Positions 34,570-45,810 of a stretch of DNA of 64,000 bases are shown here, in pieces. The notes beneath the pieces are model-generated. The model worked only from the letters and a program-made list of their open reading frames with translations. It searched no databases and was not told the DNA's origin. The translations under genes were made by a program, and so were the position numbers. Origin of the DNA: Apostichopus japonicus (taxonomy: Eukaryota; Echinodermata; Holothuroidea; Aspidochirotida; Stichopodidae); assembly GCF_037975245.1 (NCBI RefSeq), contig NC_092572.1, forward strand, positions 32,399,989-32,463,988. Direction: 5' to 3'. Position 1 is the stretch's first letter. Each line of letters begins with the position of its first letter.

Positions 34570-34790
34570 CTCGAGCAAGTATGACCGAATCAGAGATCCA
34601 AAATAGAACGATACCGTGTTGGAGAACAGATGTCAGTAATACTTTGAGCTGTATTCCTGTTCATCAGCATATCGTATGGTATGTTATATAGTTTTTTCAG
34701 TCTCAAGTCAGTCAGAAATACCAAGTCAACAGTCAAGATTGATTGATCGTGTGTGTAGTGATGTGATTCAGTTTGAGCTGTACGAAGGTA
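34570..34790 (+). pseudogene. Exon-like segments following Death relic 2
   Basis: About 34570-34675 is open and includes DVSNTLSCIPVHQHIVW, related to copy 1 at 31230-31347, and ends at GTATGT. A second exon-like block follows a TTTTTTCAG acceptor at about 34700 and reads SQSEIPSQQSRLIDRVC and further to a GTAGGG donor near 34788. They could be live exons of an unrecognised gene or leftovers of the duplicated NLR end. Confidence 0.4.
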
Positions 34791-35602
34791 GGGAAAACAT
34801 TTGTGGGAAAACCGATATCATTATGAAAATATATTTAAAATTGAATAAGGGTAGGGAAACAGACAGTAACTTTTGACAGATAAATAACCAAAATCTGGAA
34901 AATAAACAGGAGTCCATTGCATTTAAGCTTGAGCAGATTGGGTACCCCAGATCTGGCACCAAACTCCTCAGGGATCAGCCTTCAAACCCACCAGGTGACT
35001 GCTGTCTTCCACAATGGAGGTTAAACTCAAACACACTCCAGTCACCGAGAGACCCTAAACTAGTGGACCTCCCTGGATTTTATTGAGAGCATCTTTTTTA
35101 TATCAGACAGTCTGCAATGACAAAATCAGTATATCATTATAAAGTTAAGAATCAGGATATAGAAACAGAATTGATAATCTGTATCTACGTGACAGGTCAT
35201 TTGCTGAACTAACATCCTTTTCCAGGGCAGTTCGATAATTAAGTTGGAAATCCATCATTGGAATGATGGTTTCATACTTTCTATTCTTTGTTCCAATATT
35301 AATACAACAGTGGAAATGGTTTAATATAATTGAAATTGGCTGCAATAGCTGTACTAAATAGCCAACCTCAGATAAAAAGGATCGTTTTCTCTGCAGTGAA
35401 GCTCTGATGATGGACTAACCGTAATCATTCTTATTATAAATTAAATGTGATTATCTTAGCCTATCTTATTAAATGTTGTACAATGTACTAGATGTATAAT
35501 TCAACATAGAAATGAATAATCACTAAATGGAAACTTGAACCAAAACTGACAAAAAACTGTGAAATTAATCAATTTGAAATGAATGATTTTATTCTTTTTC
35601 AG

Positions 35603-35691
35603 CTATGAATTCGATACAATCAGGAGAACAGCATGTCAACTTGAAGGTCAGACCATCCAACAGACCTATACTTTCTAAATTTTTGCTCTAA
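35603..35691 (+). CDS. Candidate terminal exon of the NLR gene
   Basis: A TTATTCTTTTTCAG acceptor ends at 35602. Entering in phase 1, as the Death exon requires, the frame reads AMNSIQSGEQHVNLKVRPSN and on to TAA at 35689-35691. The phase agreement makes a complete model of 1385 codons including the stop with the alternative donor at 26427. The distance from the Death exon is large and other 3' exons are possible. Confidence 0.35.
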
Positions 35692-38504
35692 GGATGCTCT
35701 TTTAGGGATTGAGACAGTTATGACATCAGAATTGTAAGTCATGGACTCGGTGATCTCTCACAGTACTGAAAATTAACTCAATACCCAAAGTTGTTGTAAC
35801 TTTGAGGTCAATAGACACAGCGTGTATAAACGGTTAACATAAAGCTATCTTTATACAAGCTATGAAGAAAAGCAAATATTGTAGCAAAGGTACAGACTTT
35901 GAATCTAAAGGAAAGGACTTCAAGTGGCCATCTTGTCACCAATTAATTTATGCCTGAGAATTAATCCAAGGGGCACAATGTGAACTGACTGGGCTGTGGG
36001 CACCAAATTTGATACAACATCTGTGGCAATAGAGTACTTCTACTTTGAAGGAACCAGCTTCTGCTATTTTGGCCAAAGGTTATTGCCAGGAGAATTCATC
36101 TACATCAAGCTGCAATCTGAATAGGGGAATAAGCGATGTTAGTTTGACCACAGGGCAACTTCTCAGACTCAAGGAGTTATCAGGAAGTTTGACATCAGAA
36201 CGGTCTAAAGATCTACTCTCCCTGCAAGCTGCAAGTATGACAAATGTAATGTATGTTGTAGAAACTGGTTGCATTTTCTGGTAAAACTTCATTTGACGCA
36301 CATAGAAGTGAAAGTGTGAAATATCGTGTGCATTGTTACATATTTAGTACATAGATCCACCTTAATGAATAAGAGGACTTTATTGCTTTGTGGATATGAA
36401 TGGTCTTTTTCAGTCGTCAAAGTTCAGTCTGAAAACCCTGCAAACTTAATAACAACAGACAAAAAACTTGAATGACCATACGTATGACGGAACGTTGTAG
36501 ATCCACCGTCTTGAGTTGTGTTGTAATTGCAGGTCGAGGGTCATTTCAGTCAGCAGAGGTCAACAAGTGAAAGACTTTTAATTAATAACTGATATCATAA
36601 GTTATCCATGTCTACCATACGCTATATGTAGCGCTTATTGTAAGTATAATAAATTCCGAAGTGAAGGTGATATGTTGTCTTTAAATCCATCATCAACTCT
36701 ACACGATATTTTCGATGTTCATTCTTATTTGCATAAACCTCGTATGTATTACAACCGTAATGGTTCAGTACAAGAACGGTTATCGTTTTTGCTTTTTGTT
36801 GGTTTGTTGGTCAGATATTTGATCTGAGAATGGAGATGAAATTCCCTCAAACTTTAGGATAGCTCCAAAGGTAAAAGTTGGATGAACTTCATTGCTTGAG
36901 ATATAATTTCACAAGAGCCTTGAGGGGAAAACCCAACCTCCTGCAGGTCGTGTTTGAACAAAATATGACTTAGAAATACAAACTCGGTTTACTTTTTGTT
37001 GCGTACTAAAGATTTATTTTACAATACAGAACAATATGCAATAGACATATAACAATACGTAGTCTCGTTTTTAGCAGCAAGGAAGGGGTGGGGGATGGGA
37101 TGGGGGTGACTGTATTAAGCAATAATAGAAGACCTCAAGGTGGAAAAGATAGGGGTGTGGTCAATGTTTGACCGTCTTCTTTCTTCAACGTCCGTCATCC
37201 CCTCCATAGCTCTCATCATGCCACCCATACTGGTCCCCGAGCTTCCGTATCATCGTCCCCTTCAAATACAAGTTATCATGACTAGGTATAAGCTGCCCAA
37301 CAAAACCCAAAAGGGTAATATAATGGAGGTGCTGTAGGCAAGGCTATATGAACACATAATGTTTCGTTAAACACCATATGAACACTCTGAACTGACCTCA
37401 CTAGAATACGTCACGCAATTTGATTAACGGGATAATGTACTACAAATTTGAAATGTTGATTTTAATACAAACAAAATGGGAACATGAATAGATCCATTCC
37501 CATTCCTCTTACTTGTATTTTGTTACCTATTGGAATCAAAAGGGCCTGCACGTATCCGTGTAAAGAAACCCACTGAAGTTTTTTTTTTCATAATTATGCA
37601 TATCCTAAACGCAAATACCATAAACAGTTTATTAACGTATATGATCCGGGGGATAAAGGAATTAAAGGGATTTGTTCATGTTTATGAGAACTACATACTT
37701 TAGGGAGTAACCAGTGTGTGACCGTAATGTGGTAACCACGAGGTCACTGGTTTGAACTCATTCTAGCCCAAATTTGAAAATCATACTCTTTAATTTATGT
37801 TCAAGATTTAATACGTTTACACATCATGTCACACCTATATATCTCTTAAGTGGATGTCAATTTTAACTGTCAAATGTTGCATTCAGATTGTCACATAATT
37901 GAACTAGAAAAAACTGCACACGTCTACAAACCAGCAGTATATCATTAACAGCCAATGGAGGACACATGAGGTATACACTTCGACATTTTGAAGTATCCTG
38001 ACCGATCTAGAAAATATTGCCGCATTTTGTATTAATGTCACGCAGTTTATATCATGCCGTTCCAGGCGTTCCTACAACCTTTTGGCTAGAAAGTGACACA
38101 GGAAATCCTTAAAACCCAATAATGTGGACTAGATTGTTGACGAGGGCAAGAGCCTTACCACGAAGAACATCATTTTCGCATGCGCCCTTGCAACAAGCGA
38201 TCTGATCGGTCCCCCCTCCCCTCCCCCAACTCCCTTACTTTGATATGGATTTTCACAATACTGACCCGAATATAACTATCGCAAAACGTAACTTAATATT
38301 ATTGTGGATTGAAGATTTCCCAATAGGATAACATTTTAAAATAAGTAATTTTAGACAAGTTAACACATTTTAAAATGGTAACATTAAAATAACTCTATTA
38401 ATACGTACTTTTTAAGGTATTTGGAATTCTTAACAGTAGCTATGTACAGAATGTACATTAATCTATATACAAATAGCAGTTTTAATAAATATACTTCTTT
38501 CATT
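35692..38504. other. Noncoding stretch downstream of the NLR region
   Basis: An open frame at 36030-36284 shows no domain. An AGGTCA-family fragment lies at 36536-36580. A G-rich tract is at 37083-37112. A weak B-box-like GGTTTGAACTC at about 37750 may be a SINE relic. No gene is recognised. Confidence 0.5.
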
Positions 38505-38990
38505 ATATGGAAATCTCTCTTCATGCTATCAATTTCGAATCGATGTTGATATCAAACTCGATTATGTGTTGATACTTTCAAATCCTCATCTGTGTCGATG
38601 TTATCAAACTTCAATATATACATTAATGAAATTATTGTTCGTGAATCTCATTTTCTATATAATATAAACGCGAGTCCTTGTTCTTGCTATCATACGCGGA
38701 TCTCTGTTGATGCTATCAAACGTAAACCTCCATTGTACCTTACAAGAACCTATGATGCTACTGGACACCAATCTCTGTTAATAAGTAGCCCGAGCATATC
38801 GTAACACTAATCTGTACCGATCCTATTGCACCAGGCGAATCTCTATTTTACGTACAGTAAACGCGAAGCTTTATTGATCATATCGTTATTCGTTGATCCA
38901 ATATTACGCTATTCTTTGTTAATCATATAGAGACGCGAATATCCATTGATTTTAATGTACACAAATTTATGTTGAACCTTTCGCAATATT
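38505..38990. repeat. Degenerate minisatellite, about 28-bp units
   Basis: Units resembling GCGAATCTCTGTTGATGCTA followed by TCAAAC recur with many changes (for example 38536, 38640, 38668, 38695, 38766, 38834, 38863, 38937). Spacing varies from about 25 to 60. It is an old, eroded tandem array. Confidence 0.65.
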
Positions 38991-39277
38991 TCGTTGAAAA
39001 CCAACTGTCAACTATGTCCTGGTTCCACGGTTTCTGCTATATGAATATCTGGTAACGAGTACACTGCTCAAGTTGCTCACATAGCGTGTCAGTCAATATT
39101 TACTGAAAACAAATTTTAAGATACGAATTTTCAGACCTAACTTAAACACTTGGTTTGACCGCATTCAATGCTTCATATATACTAGGAATAGTACATAATT
39201 TTAGAATATTCATTTTATATTGAAATCGTTCACCAACTGTACAATTACGCGTGACGAAATAGTGTAAAGTAACTAGG

Positions 39278-39310
39278 CCTGACGTTTCGATCCTAGCAGG
39301 ATCTTCTCCG
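39278..39310 (-). ncRNA. Decayed hammerhead ribozyme motif of Penelope-like type
   Basis: Read on the minus strand, a stem GATCCT-GCT-AGGATC is followed by GAAA and CGTC. This is the stem II, GAAA and stem III part of the minimal hammerhead ribozymes carried by Penelope-like retroelements. The upstream core reads CGGAGAAG where CTGATGAAG is expected, so the catalytic CUGAUGA box is damaged. No PLE reverse transcriptase is seen nearby. It is an inactive remnant. Confidence 0.6.
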
Positions 39311-39550
39311 TTTTTCCCCATCCATAACCTTTTTGAAGATTGTCACCAGTCACAAATCATGTTGGACCTCATCGCATGTCCTGTGGATCATTGCTTGTGT
39401 AGGTGATTCTACGTCGCGGCCCACAATACGTGTCAGCCCCACTTTTCAAGGTTTTAAGCCCATCTACACAAGACATTTCGTTGTTTACATTAGCATCCCG
39501 CGGTATACTGCGGTATACTGCGCAACTTTGACGGATCGTAAGGTACACGA

Positions 39551-40140
39551 TGGCATACGATGTAATAACCGATGCTGGCGTATATGATATTGTAATTAAC
39601 ATGTTGAACGCGCGCCGAGCGCGCGCAAATTTTTGGTTGTTTTTTTCGGGCAAGTCGTTACAGCCCCAAATCAAATTGGGCTCCTACGCCCATGACTTCA
39701 CACATAGACAGTTTTGAGGTTGTTCATATTTGAACACCATTTTAATGCTTATTGATATAAGGTGATATCTGTTGTTTGCTTTTTCAATTCGAGCCGGCGC
39801 GTAGCGAGGAGTTTGCTAAGTGAGGGACGAAGCCTGTTGGCAGACTATCTAAGCGTAGCGCCACCATGTGTTGGCGCGAAGCGTTCAAGAAAATTTTTGG
39901 CCGAAAATGCCTCCCAAATCGCTGGAAATGACACTACCCAGGACCATTTGTTGGCGCGAAGCGTACAAGCAAATTTTGGCCAAAAATACCTCCCAGATCG
40001 CTGGTAATGAAACTTCCCCGGCCTTGTATGTTGCATTTAAGCATTTTGAAATTACTAAAGGTATCATAACAAAATATGCTCAAGGAGGGGGGGGGGGTGG
40101 GGCAGTCGCCCCCTTCCCGAAATGCGTCATGTTCCCCGAC
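39551..40140. repeat. CG-rich nonautonomous repeat, related to the hAT-type element at 54.4 kb
   Basis: 39551-39692 matches 54820-54962 in order: CGATGTAATAACC, ATGTTGAACGCGCG, TTTCGGGCAAGTCGTTACAG, AATTGGGCTCCTACGCC. Then come two 80-bp tandem copies at about 39869-40023 (TGTTGGCGCGAAGCGT...CCTCCCA(A/G)ATCGCTGG) and a G-run with GCAGTCGCCCCCTTCCCG. Ends and target duplications are not clear. No transposase is present. Confidence 0.6.
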
Positions 40141-40384
40141 GACACGGTCGAGTTCGAGACCAGCCACAGTTGGTTTCATGGCAGGTTTCATATACACACA
40201 CGCGTTATGATAGACCTTACATATAGTATATATGTACATTTACATTATTGAGAGAGGACAAAATGGAAACGTCAAAAATGGAGTTGACGATGTTAGGGGT
40301 AGGGTGAGGCGCACGCCCTTTCGAAATCCTTGATCAGTCACTGGCTACCCTGTGTATATAATAGGGATCAGCGCTGTAATGACG

Positions 40385-40600
40385 TCACTGTTTCTCCTTC
40401 TTGTCCAGGTGTCTTGGCGTTTTTCTTTTACTCCCTCCTTTTCTCCTGTTCTCTCTTTCTTCTTTTTCTTTTCCCTTCCTTCCTCTCCTCCTCCTCTTTT
40501 TCCCCCTCTTTTTCCCTTTTTTTCTTCTCTTTTTTTCTCTCCCTTTTTTCTTACCCGGGAGGCGCGCGCCCCCAACGTCCCCCCCTGGATACGCGCCTGT
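40385..40600. repeat. Long pyrimidine tract with CG-rich end
   Basis: About 40390-40552 is nearly pure C/T on the plus strand. It is followed by CCCGGGAGGCGCGCGCCCCC and CCCCCTGGATACGCGCCTG. The latter, read on the minus strand, resembles transposon ends of the CAGGCGCGTATCCAGG kind. A partner terminal repeat was not found. The tract could adopt triplex DNA. Confidence 0.55.
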
Positions 40601-41324
40601 AGTTAGTAACAGTCATGTGGTTGCAACAATGTATCTAGGTCTCTTAAGTTGTTGCAGGAGTATCCAGTCATTCATTTCTGCGACCTTTATTCTTTTTTTG
40701 CCTATATTTTTCTTACATCTTTTATTTTCTGTTTCAGCGACTTCTATATTTTTGTTTTGGCGACATTTCATCCTCTCTTTTAGTATGTCTACCCTGAAGT
40801 TTAGTTATGCTACATTGCTACTCCAACTGCGATAGGCTGGTCGCTGTATATCATATTGTTAACCTCTATAAGAGCCTATAACGCAGGCTACTCAGAATGA
40901 GAAATGTCTCTCGTAAGAAATATTGACCAACTATGACACTCTTCCGACATTAAAGGTGATTGATCGATGGATTACAATTGATTTCACGATGTCCAATTTT
41001 AGAAGAGAGAAATCAGTCGCCAAGAAGCAATGATATGTTTGCTTCGTGAACGAACTGTTTTTCGCAATTGAGGCCTCGCGTAGAGACTATATGATCCTGC
41101 ATTTTGAGATAAAATGTGAAGTAGTAGAAACGAAAAATATAAGTCATAAAACGTGAAAGAAATGCCCAAAAGACGAACAGTTAAGTTTTCAGAAATGATA
41201 AAATTTCGCAAAACGGAAAATGGTCGCAAAAACGAAAAAAAAAAACCGAGAGCAAAGATAAAAGTCTGAAAAACATGCATACTGCTGGTTACATCATTTG
41301 AATGTATTATTTATATTTCCATAC

Positions 41325-41330
41325 TTTATT
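41325..41330 (-). terminator. Poly(A) signal AATAAA of the collagen C4-like gene
   Basis: AATAAA on the minus strand lies about 110 bases after the stop codon at 41438-41440, in the expected position for 3' end formation. Confidence 0.6.
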
Positions 41331-41437
41331 TAACTGCGATATTTTTACCAATTATTTTAATATATTCACGAGTTTTTAGAGATTTAAAATAAAAATTATC
41401 CAAAGTCACTGTGCTTAGATATGCAAATACTTTTAGT

Positions 41438-41944
41438 TTACATGGTACACACAGCACACGCCAGTTCATAGCCATCAACATAAGGACCACAAGTAATGCC
41501 GCCGCCGGCCCCACTTGATAAACATCTAGCCTCCACCAAATTGAGGGAATCCCGCTTAGTATCAGGAGGAATCCCACCGGAGCTAGGTATCACCTGCATC
41601 TCTCTATCGACACAAACATGCGTTGACCTTTTATGTACTGAATGAACTCTCGCGGACATCAAATAACCTCCGTACTCTCTGGTCCATGCATTTGAAGGGC
41701 ACACATTCGTGCCAGGAATGATCAGTTTAGCGAATCTGGCCGTTGCTAAGCAGACTGCGCAAGGAACATCATACCATCGTTTAGACTGAAGTTGTGGAAA
41801 ATTAGTTATCTGATATTCACTGCCATGAATGAAAGATCTTTCAGGCCCTACGCCAGCTATTGGAGAATCGTACACAAGCTTTTGCGATAGGCAAAGTTGA
41901 TTTACTCCGCCCGGAATCCTGCGCGTTTGTTCCCGCGGCGGAGC
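41438..41944 (-). CDS. Collagen C4-like gene exon 4, with frameshift
   Basis: Entered in phase 1 after TTTCAACCGAG, the frame reads GSAAGTNAQDSG and then is lost at a GGG run (41912-41910). The frame starting within that run continues GGVNQLCLSQKLVYDS and on through GSEYQI, PCAVCLATARFAKLIIPG, REYGGYLMSARVHS, VCVDREMQ and the final CAVCTM to TAA at 41440-41438. Relative to the family pattern the DNA is one G too long or two bases short. Cysteines of the family are all present downstream. Confidence 0.8.
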   Translation of the reverse strand, partial: APPREQTRRIPGGVNQLCLSQKLVYDSPIAGVGPERSFIHGSEYQITNFPQLQSKRWYDVPCAVCLATARFAKLIIPGTNVCPSNAWTREYGGYLMSARVHSVHKRSTHVCVDREMQVIPSSGGIPPDTKRDSLNLVEARCLSSGAGGGITCGPYVDGYELACAVCTM

Positions 41945-44900
41945 CTCGGTTGAAATATAAAAAGATTTATCATAATGCTGTGCATGCTTTCTTTAGTAGA
42001 AAGATTTTTATTTATAATTTTCTCGAAAATGCGATTAGAAGTATCTATTTAAGAACCTTTTGTAGTAGAAACGTGCCTGAGAGCAGTGTTAGTTGTATAG
42101 CACCTTGGAGACCACTTTAATACGTTATGAATCGCAACAAAATACGTCTTTATTTAAGTCAGAAAGGTTATTTGACTTAACCGCGTAGGTGTATCACTAC
42201 CTTCAATCTCCAACACATCACCTATTTTGTTTGTTTTAAATTGATGTTATTTTCGACATGGATACATTTTCGCAACTGTAAACGGGGATAAAGGTAGTTA
42301 GAATTTTTCTTTGTGTAACCTTGCAAACTATTAAAACAAAAATCATGGGCTATTGCAGAAACTCAAACATCGTTTTCTTCTACTTTTAAATGAATAGATT
42401 ACCTCACGTACGGACAACATGCAGTATAACTTATTAGATATGCTTCCCGGACGTCCCCCTTTTTTTACAAACAGACAAAATCCTCTTTATTTAAAATCTT
42501 AACTGTGATCGGTTGAAATTTTGTATCAATACTTTTCACATATCTCACGCTGAAAAGGTTTTAATTCCATCTCAAAAAGTTTTAAGGAATAGTTGAAAAC
42601 TACTGGCCTGGTGGAATATATACATACATGGTATTTCGGGTATATTGTTTTATCATTAACAATTCTATAAAAATTTAAATTAATCTCATCTATTTGTCGG
42701 TAATAATTACTGGTGGATTATTTTTTCTTTCAAAAACCATTTTAAACTAATAGCATAAAACAATGCGATCATAATAGTTTGCTTTTTCAAAAAGAAATTT
42801 TTGTAAAAACATTTGTTTGTAATTTACTAAACAGCTACCTGTATAAACTAACTGTGAAGAGGATGGACAACTATGATGACCCCATCTAACGTAGATGGCT
42901 CCACTAGCTGATACTCCTGGAGGACTTCGGAGATTAGACTGGTCATCTCCGGCTGTAATAGCATACACAATAAGACCAGCTTGAAATAGTACGAAGCATG
43001 GATCTGAACTAACTTGAAATCTTGTTGAGTATCAGTTAAAGGTTAAATGGTGTTCGTACTTCAATACAAATACAGACTAACGAATGCCTCTTCTTTACGA
43101 CATAAGTATCATATTTCTACACTGTTCGGTAACCTGGATACCAAAGCTACAAATCGAAGTACACACTTCAACTGAAAATAAAACACTATGTGCTATATTC
43201 CATTCTTTGGAACTAATTGTCAACCTACGAAGGAATATAGATCTGCAGGTCTTTACGTGAGCCACTTAAGGTAGAATATGTGTTTAATTGTACAAGCTGC
43301 TTTTTCATACATGCGTGTTTGTGGGACAAGACTAATACAATAACAACGATTTCATATTACATAGCAAAAAGGAAATAATCGTTTGCCCCCAAAGATGAAA
43401 TGTTCACGGATCAAATGGTAGATTGCTGTGATAGTGTTATTAGTTTAATAACCTAAGGCTCCAGTTCAGTGGCCTGATAAGGTTATTATCTATATTTTAC
43501 TCAAATCTAACAAAACTTACTGCTTCTGATCTTTACTGACACTTTATGCTCGTCGGTGTCGTCTAATCTACGATTACGAAGATTCCCATGACCTGCTAAG
43601 TTTCCCTGTTTGTTTATATCATGGGGTAGTTCTGCATTGCCCTATGAAATGCAACAAGGAAGAAGCAAAAGTCATTTGCAGGAATGAAACTTGGTGAATT
43701 AAAGAAAACATGTTCGGTTGTTACGTTTTCAACAAAACTAAGATCTAAGACACACTGCAGAACTAAGTCCCCACCCTATTGCAAAACTAAGACTCTTCTG
43801 CAAAACCAGAGGGTCAATACTGAGCGGCCTGGGATTTCCCCCTCCCTCCCCTTCCCCCACACACTTTCCTTGTTTTTTTTTTGTCTATTTTATTTTCGAG
43901 GATGAAATTTAAGACGAATGGATGATAATTAAGCATTTTGAGGCCTCTATGGGCTTACTTAATGATATAGCATCCAGCCTCAGGACACCACTCCTATAGA
44001 CAAATCGTTAACAAGACGGAGTCGTGTCAAAATACACCATATGGTATTTTTTGAACAACTAGAGGGTTGTGCTCCGGTCCCCTTAATGGCCACTTCACTC
44101 AGTTCATCCACCCTCCCCTCCCCCCGTAAGTCCCTTTAATTGGCATGTGAAACAAAGATTGATAACACAAAGCTAAGAACTAACCTACACATAAATTGCT
44201 CATGTGACTTCCTCTCAGCATACGTAGGCTATGGCTACCATTAGAATGCTATAGCATACTTATACTATTTTGTTTTGGAAAGTGTACATTTTAAAGCAGC
44301 TTTTTGCGTCTTTTTCATATGATTTTCTCAACCCCACTGACTCCACCATGCTATAACGACTTACATAACTGATGTATTATGTAATCAATCTTAAGTCAAA
44401 TGGTGGCATAAAAGTTGAAAAATGTACAACTTTAAACGTTGTTTTTCCCCGTTAGGAGCGCAATAAACCCCACCCCACGTTAACCTCTGAACGTCTTTGA
44501 CCAATACGTAAAATAACACCATGGTATATTTGTATACATTGTCTATGGCAGTACATGGTATCAACCAACTTTTTGAAGCTACCTTTGGCAACGGATCATA
44601 ACTTAATATGTTTACTACTCACTGATTGGTTAAATTAAAACTAGTGGGTTTGATTTGCATATTTTAAAACTTCTTTTCATTGATACCAAAGTTGCGTTTG
44701 CCTGCCAGAGGTGCAACATTCGTTTCATTAATCTAGTTTTCTAGTGTTTATATATATGACTTGGAATTCTTAATAACATCCAGGCATTTTAAACACAAAT
44801 TCGGGGACCTATTAGCCCCTTTTAGGTTAGTTTTCCCAGTATTTTGATCCCTACAAATTGATATTAATAACTGTGTTATCAAAATCAAAATGAACCTTTG

Positions 44901-45448
44901 GGGAAAGGTCTAAAAAAAAGACACACGGAACCAATGACGTCGCTGGAGGGAGAGGTTGGCGTGGGGGTTACCAAAACATTTAGGTAAAACTGACTATAGA
45001 TAGAAATTGGAGTGCTTAATGTTTCAGCATTGTCGGCTACTTTTGTTTTCATTCTCACGATATATGCAGCAATTTTGGAAATGTTGGCAGTTAATTTTTC
45101 GTTCCAACGTTTAAATAAAGTTCACTTACAAATTCAAATACCTCAAAATTCAACAGCAACTTCAATTTCTAAGTAGTAATTTCTTAAACACACATATCAT
45201 TAAATAAGTTGCAACTAAACTACCATAATTTACCACTATAATTTTGGTTCAGATTTCTTAAATATTTTAAACAGAATACAAATATATTCACTTACCAATG
45301 TCAAGGGCTGGAATGGTCTTTCTTTCTTCTGGGCAGATTCTTTCGGCGGATTCCGACGGACTCTTTCTTCATTGTGACTAGATGCAAACGATATTTTGAA
45401 TGCGCATAAAGCCGTGCCAAGGAACAGAGACAAAATGTAGAGATTCAT
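41438..45448 (-). CDS. Short-chain collagen C4-like secreted protein gene, four exons
   Basis: Exons on the minus strand are 45448-45296, 43641-43521, 42952-42839 and 41944-41438, with phases 0/0, 0/1, 1/1 and 1. Exon 1 encodes a signal peptide. Exons 3 and 4 encode the conserved C-terminal domain of the short-chain collagen C4-like family (IYVRWGHHSCP, LVYTG, PCAVC, GYLMSA, CGPYVDGYELACAVC). There are no Gly-X-Y repeats. Function in invertebrates is unknown; a secreted, disulfide-bonded matrix or surface protein is inferred. A TATA box and AATAAA bracket the gene. Exon 4 carries an apparent frameshift at 41910-41912, so this allele may be broken or the assembly may have an error there. Confidence 0.85.
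42120..42838. other. Intron 3 region of the collagen C4-like gene
   Basis: AT-rich intron DNA with no recognised feature. No extra exon of the C4-like domain was found; the part expected there is at the start of exon 4. Confidence 0.5.
42839..42952 (-). CDS. Collagen C4-like gene exon 3
   Basis: A TATTACAG acceptor and GTAGCT donor bound an exon entered and left in phase 1. It encodes a Pro/Gly-containing linker and then ASGAIYVRWGHHSCPSSSQL and VYTG. This is the start of the conserved C4-like domain, in which the YVRWG motif and first cysteine are near-invariant. Confidence 0.8.
43521..43641 (-). CDS. Collagen C4-like gene exon 2
   Basis: Acceptor CATTTCATAG precedes 43641 and donor GTAAGT follows 43521. 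The 121-bp exon enters in phase 0 and leaves in phase 1, and encodes a hydrophilic stretch beginning NAELPHDINKQGNLAGHGN after the first Gly. It is charged and low in hydrophobics, probably a flexible linker in place of the collagen region. The phase agreement with exons 1 and 3 supports it. Confidence 0.65.
43642..45295. other. Intron 1 of the collagen C4-like gene
   Basis: Noncoding. Contains CCCTCCCCTTCCCCC near 43840-43858 and a GGAGGGAGAGGTTGG tract near 44945 that resemble transposon-end sequence. No exon is needed here because phases match across it. Confidence 0.5.
45296..45448 (-). CDS. Collagen C4-like gene exon 1: signal peptide
   Basis: The ATG is at 45448-45446 and a GTAAGT donor follows 45296. 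The 51 codons start MNLYILSLFLGTALCAFKIS, a good signal peptide with likely cleavage just after. A Lys/Arg-rich stretch follows (EERVRRNPPKE). A TATA box lies about 90 bases upstream, which supports this start. An upstream open frame without these features was not used. Confidence 0.75.
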
Positions 45449-45531
45449 GGTTGAACGAAATGAAAATCTTTCGAATGTCTCCCTGAAATATTACGGCATA
45501 CATAACAGCAGCACAGGGCAGCGTTTTATCT

Positions 45532-45540
45532 CTATATATA
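45532..45540 (-). promoter_or_regulatory. TATA box of the collagen C4-like gene
   Basis: TATATATAG on the minus strand. With initiation about 30 bases downstream, the 5' UTR would be about 60 bases. Confidence 0.55.
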
Positions 45541-45810
45541 CCCTCAAAACCGTGCCAAAAGCTCTGCACCTGTTGCAGGTTTAATATTGCTTTTGGTTTT
45601 TGCTTATAGTTGCATTTGGTTTAATATGCTTATAAACCTATGCAGGTTTAATTTATAACAGGAAAATTATCCACCAGTCAAATCACAAATATTTAAAATA
45701 AACTATTAATATTCATAGGCGGGTGATGAACTCGTTAAGCTTTTTCTTGTAGACATACTTTCTCGCCTGATTCTCCATCATAAATAATAAAATTGATTTT
45801 TTTTTACCTG

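Noticed and set aside
36030-36284. Open frame of about 80 codons downstream of the candidate terminal exon
   Set aside because: It has reasonable composition but no recognised domain, no splice evidence and no link to the NLR frame; it may be 3' UTR.
37700-37790. tRNA-like segment with GGTTTGAACTC
   Set aside because: A B-box-like match exists but no cloverleaf or good A box was found; at most it is a decayed SINE head.
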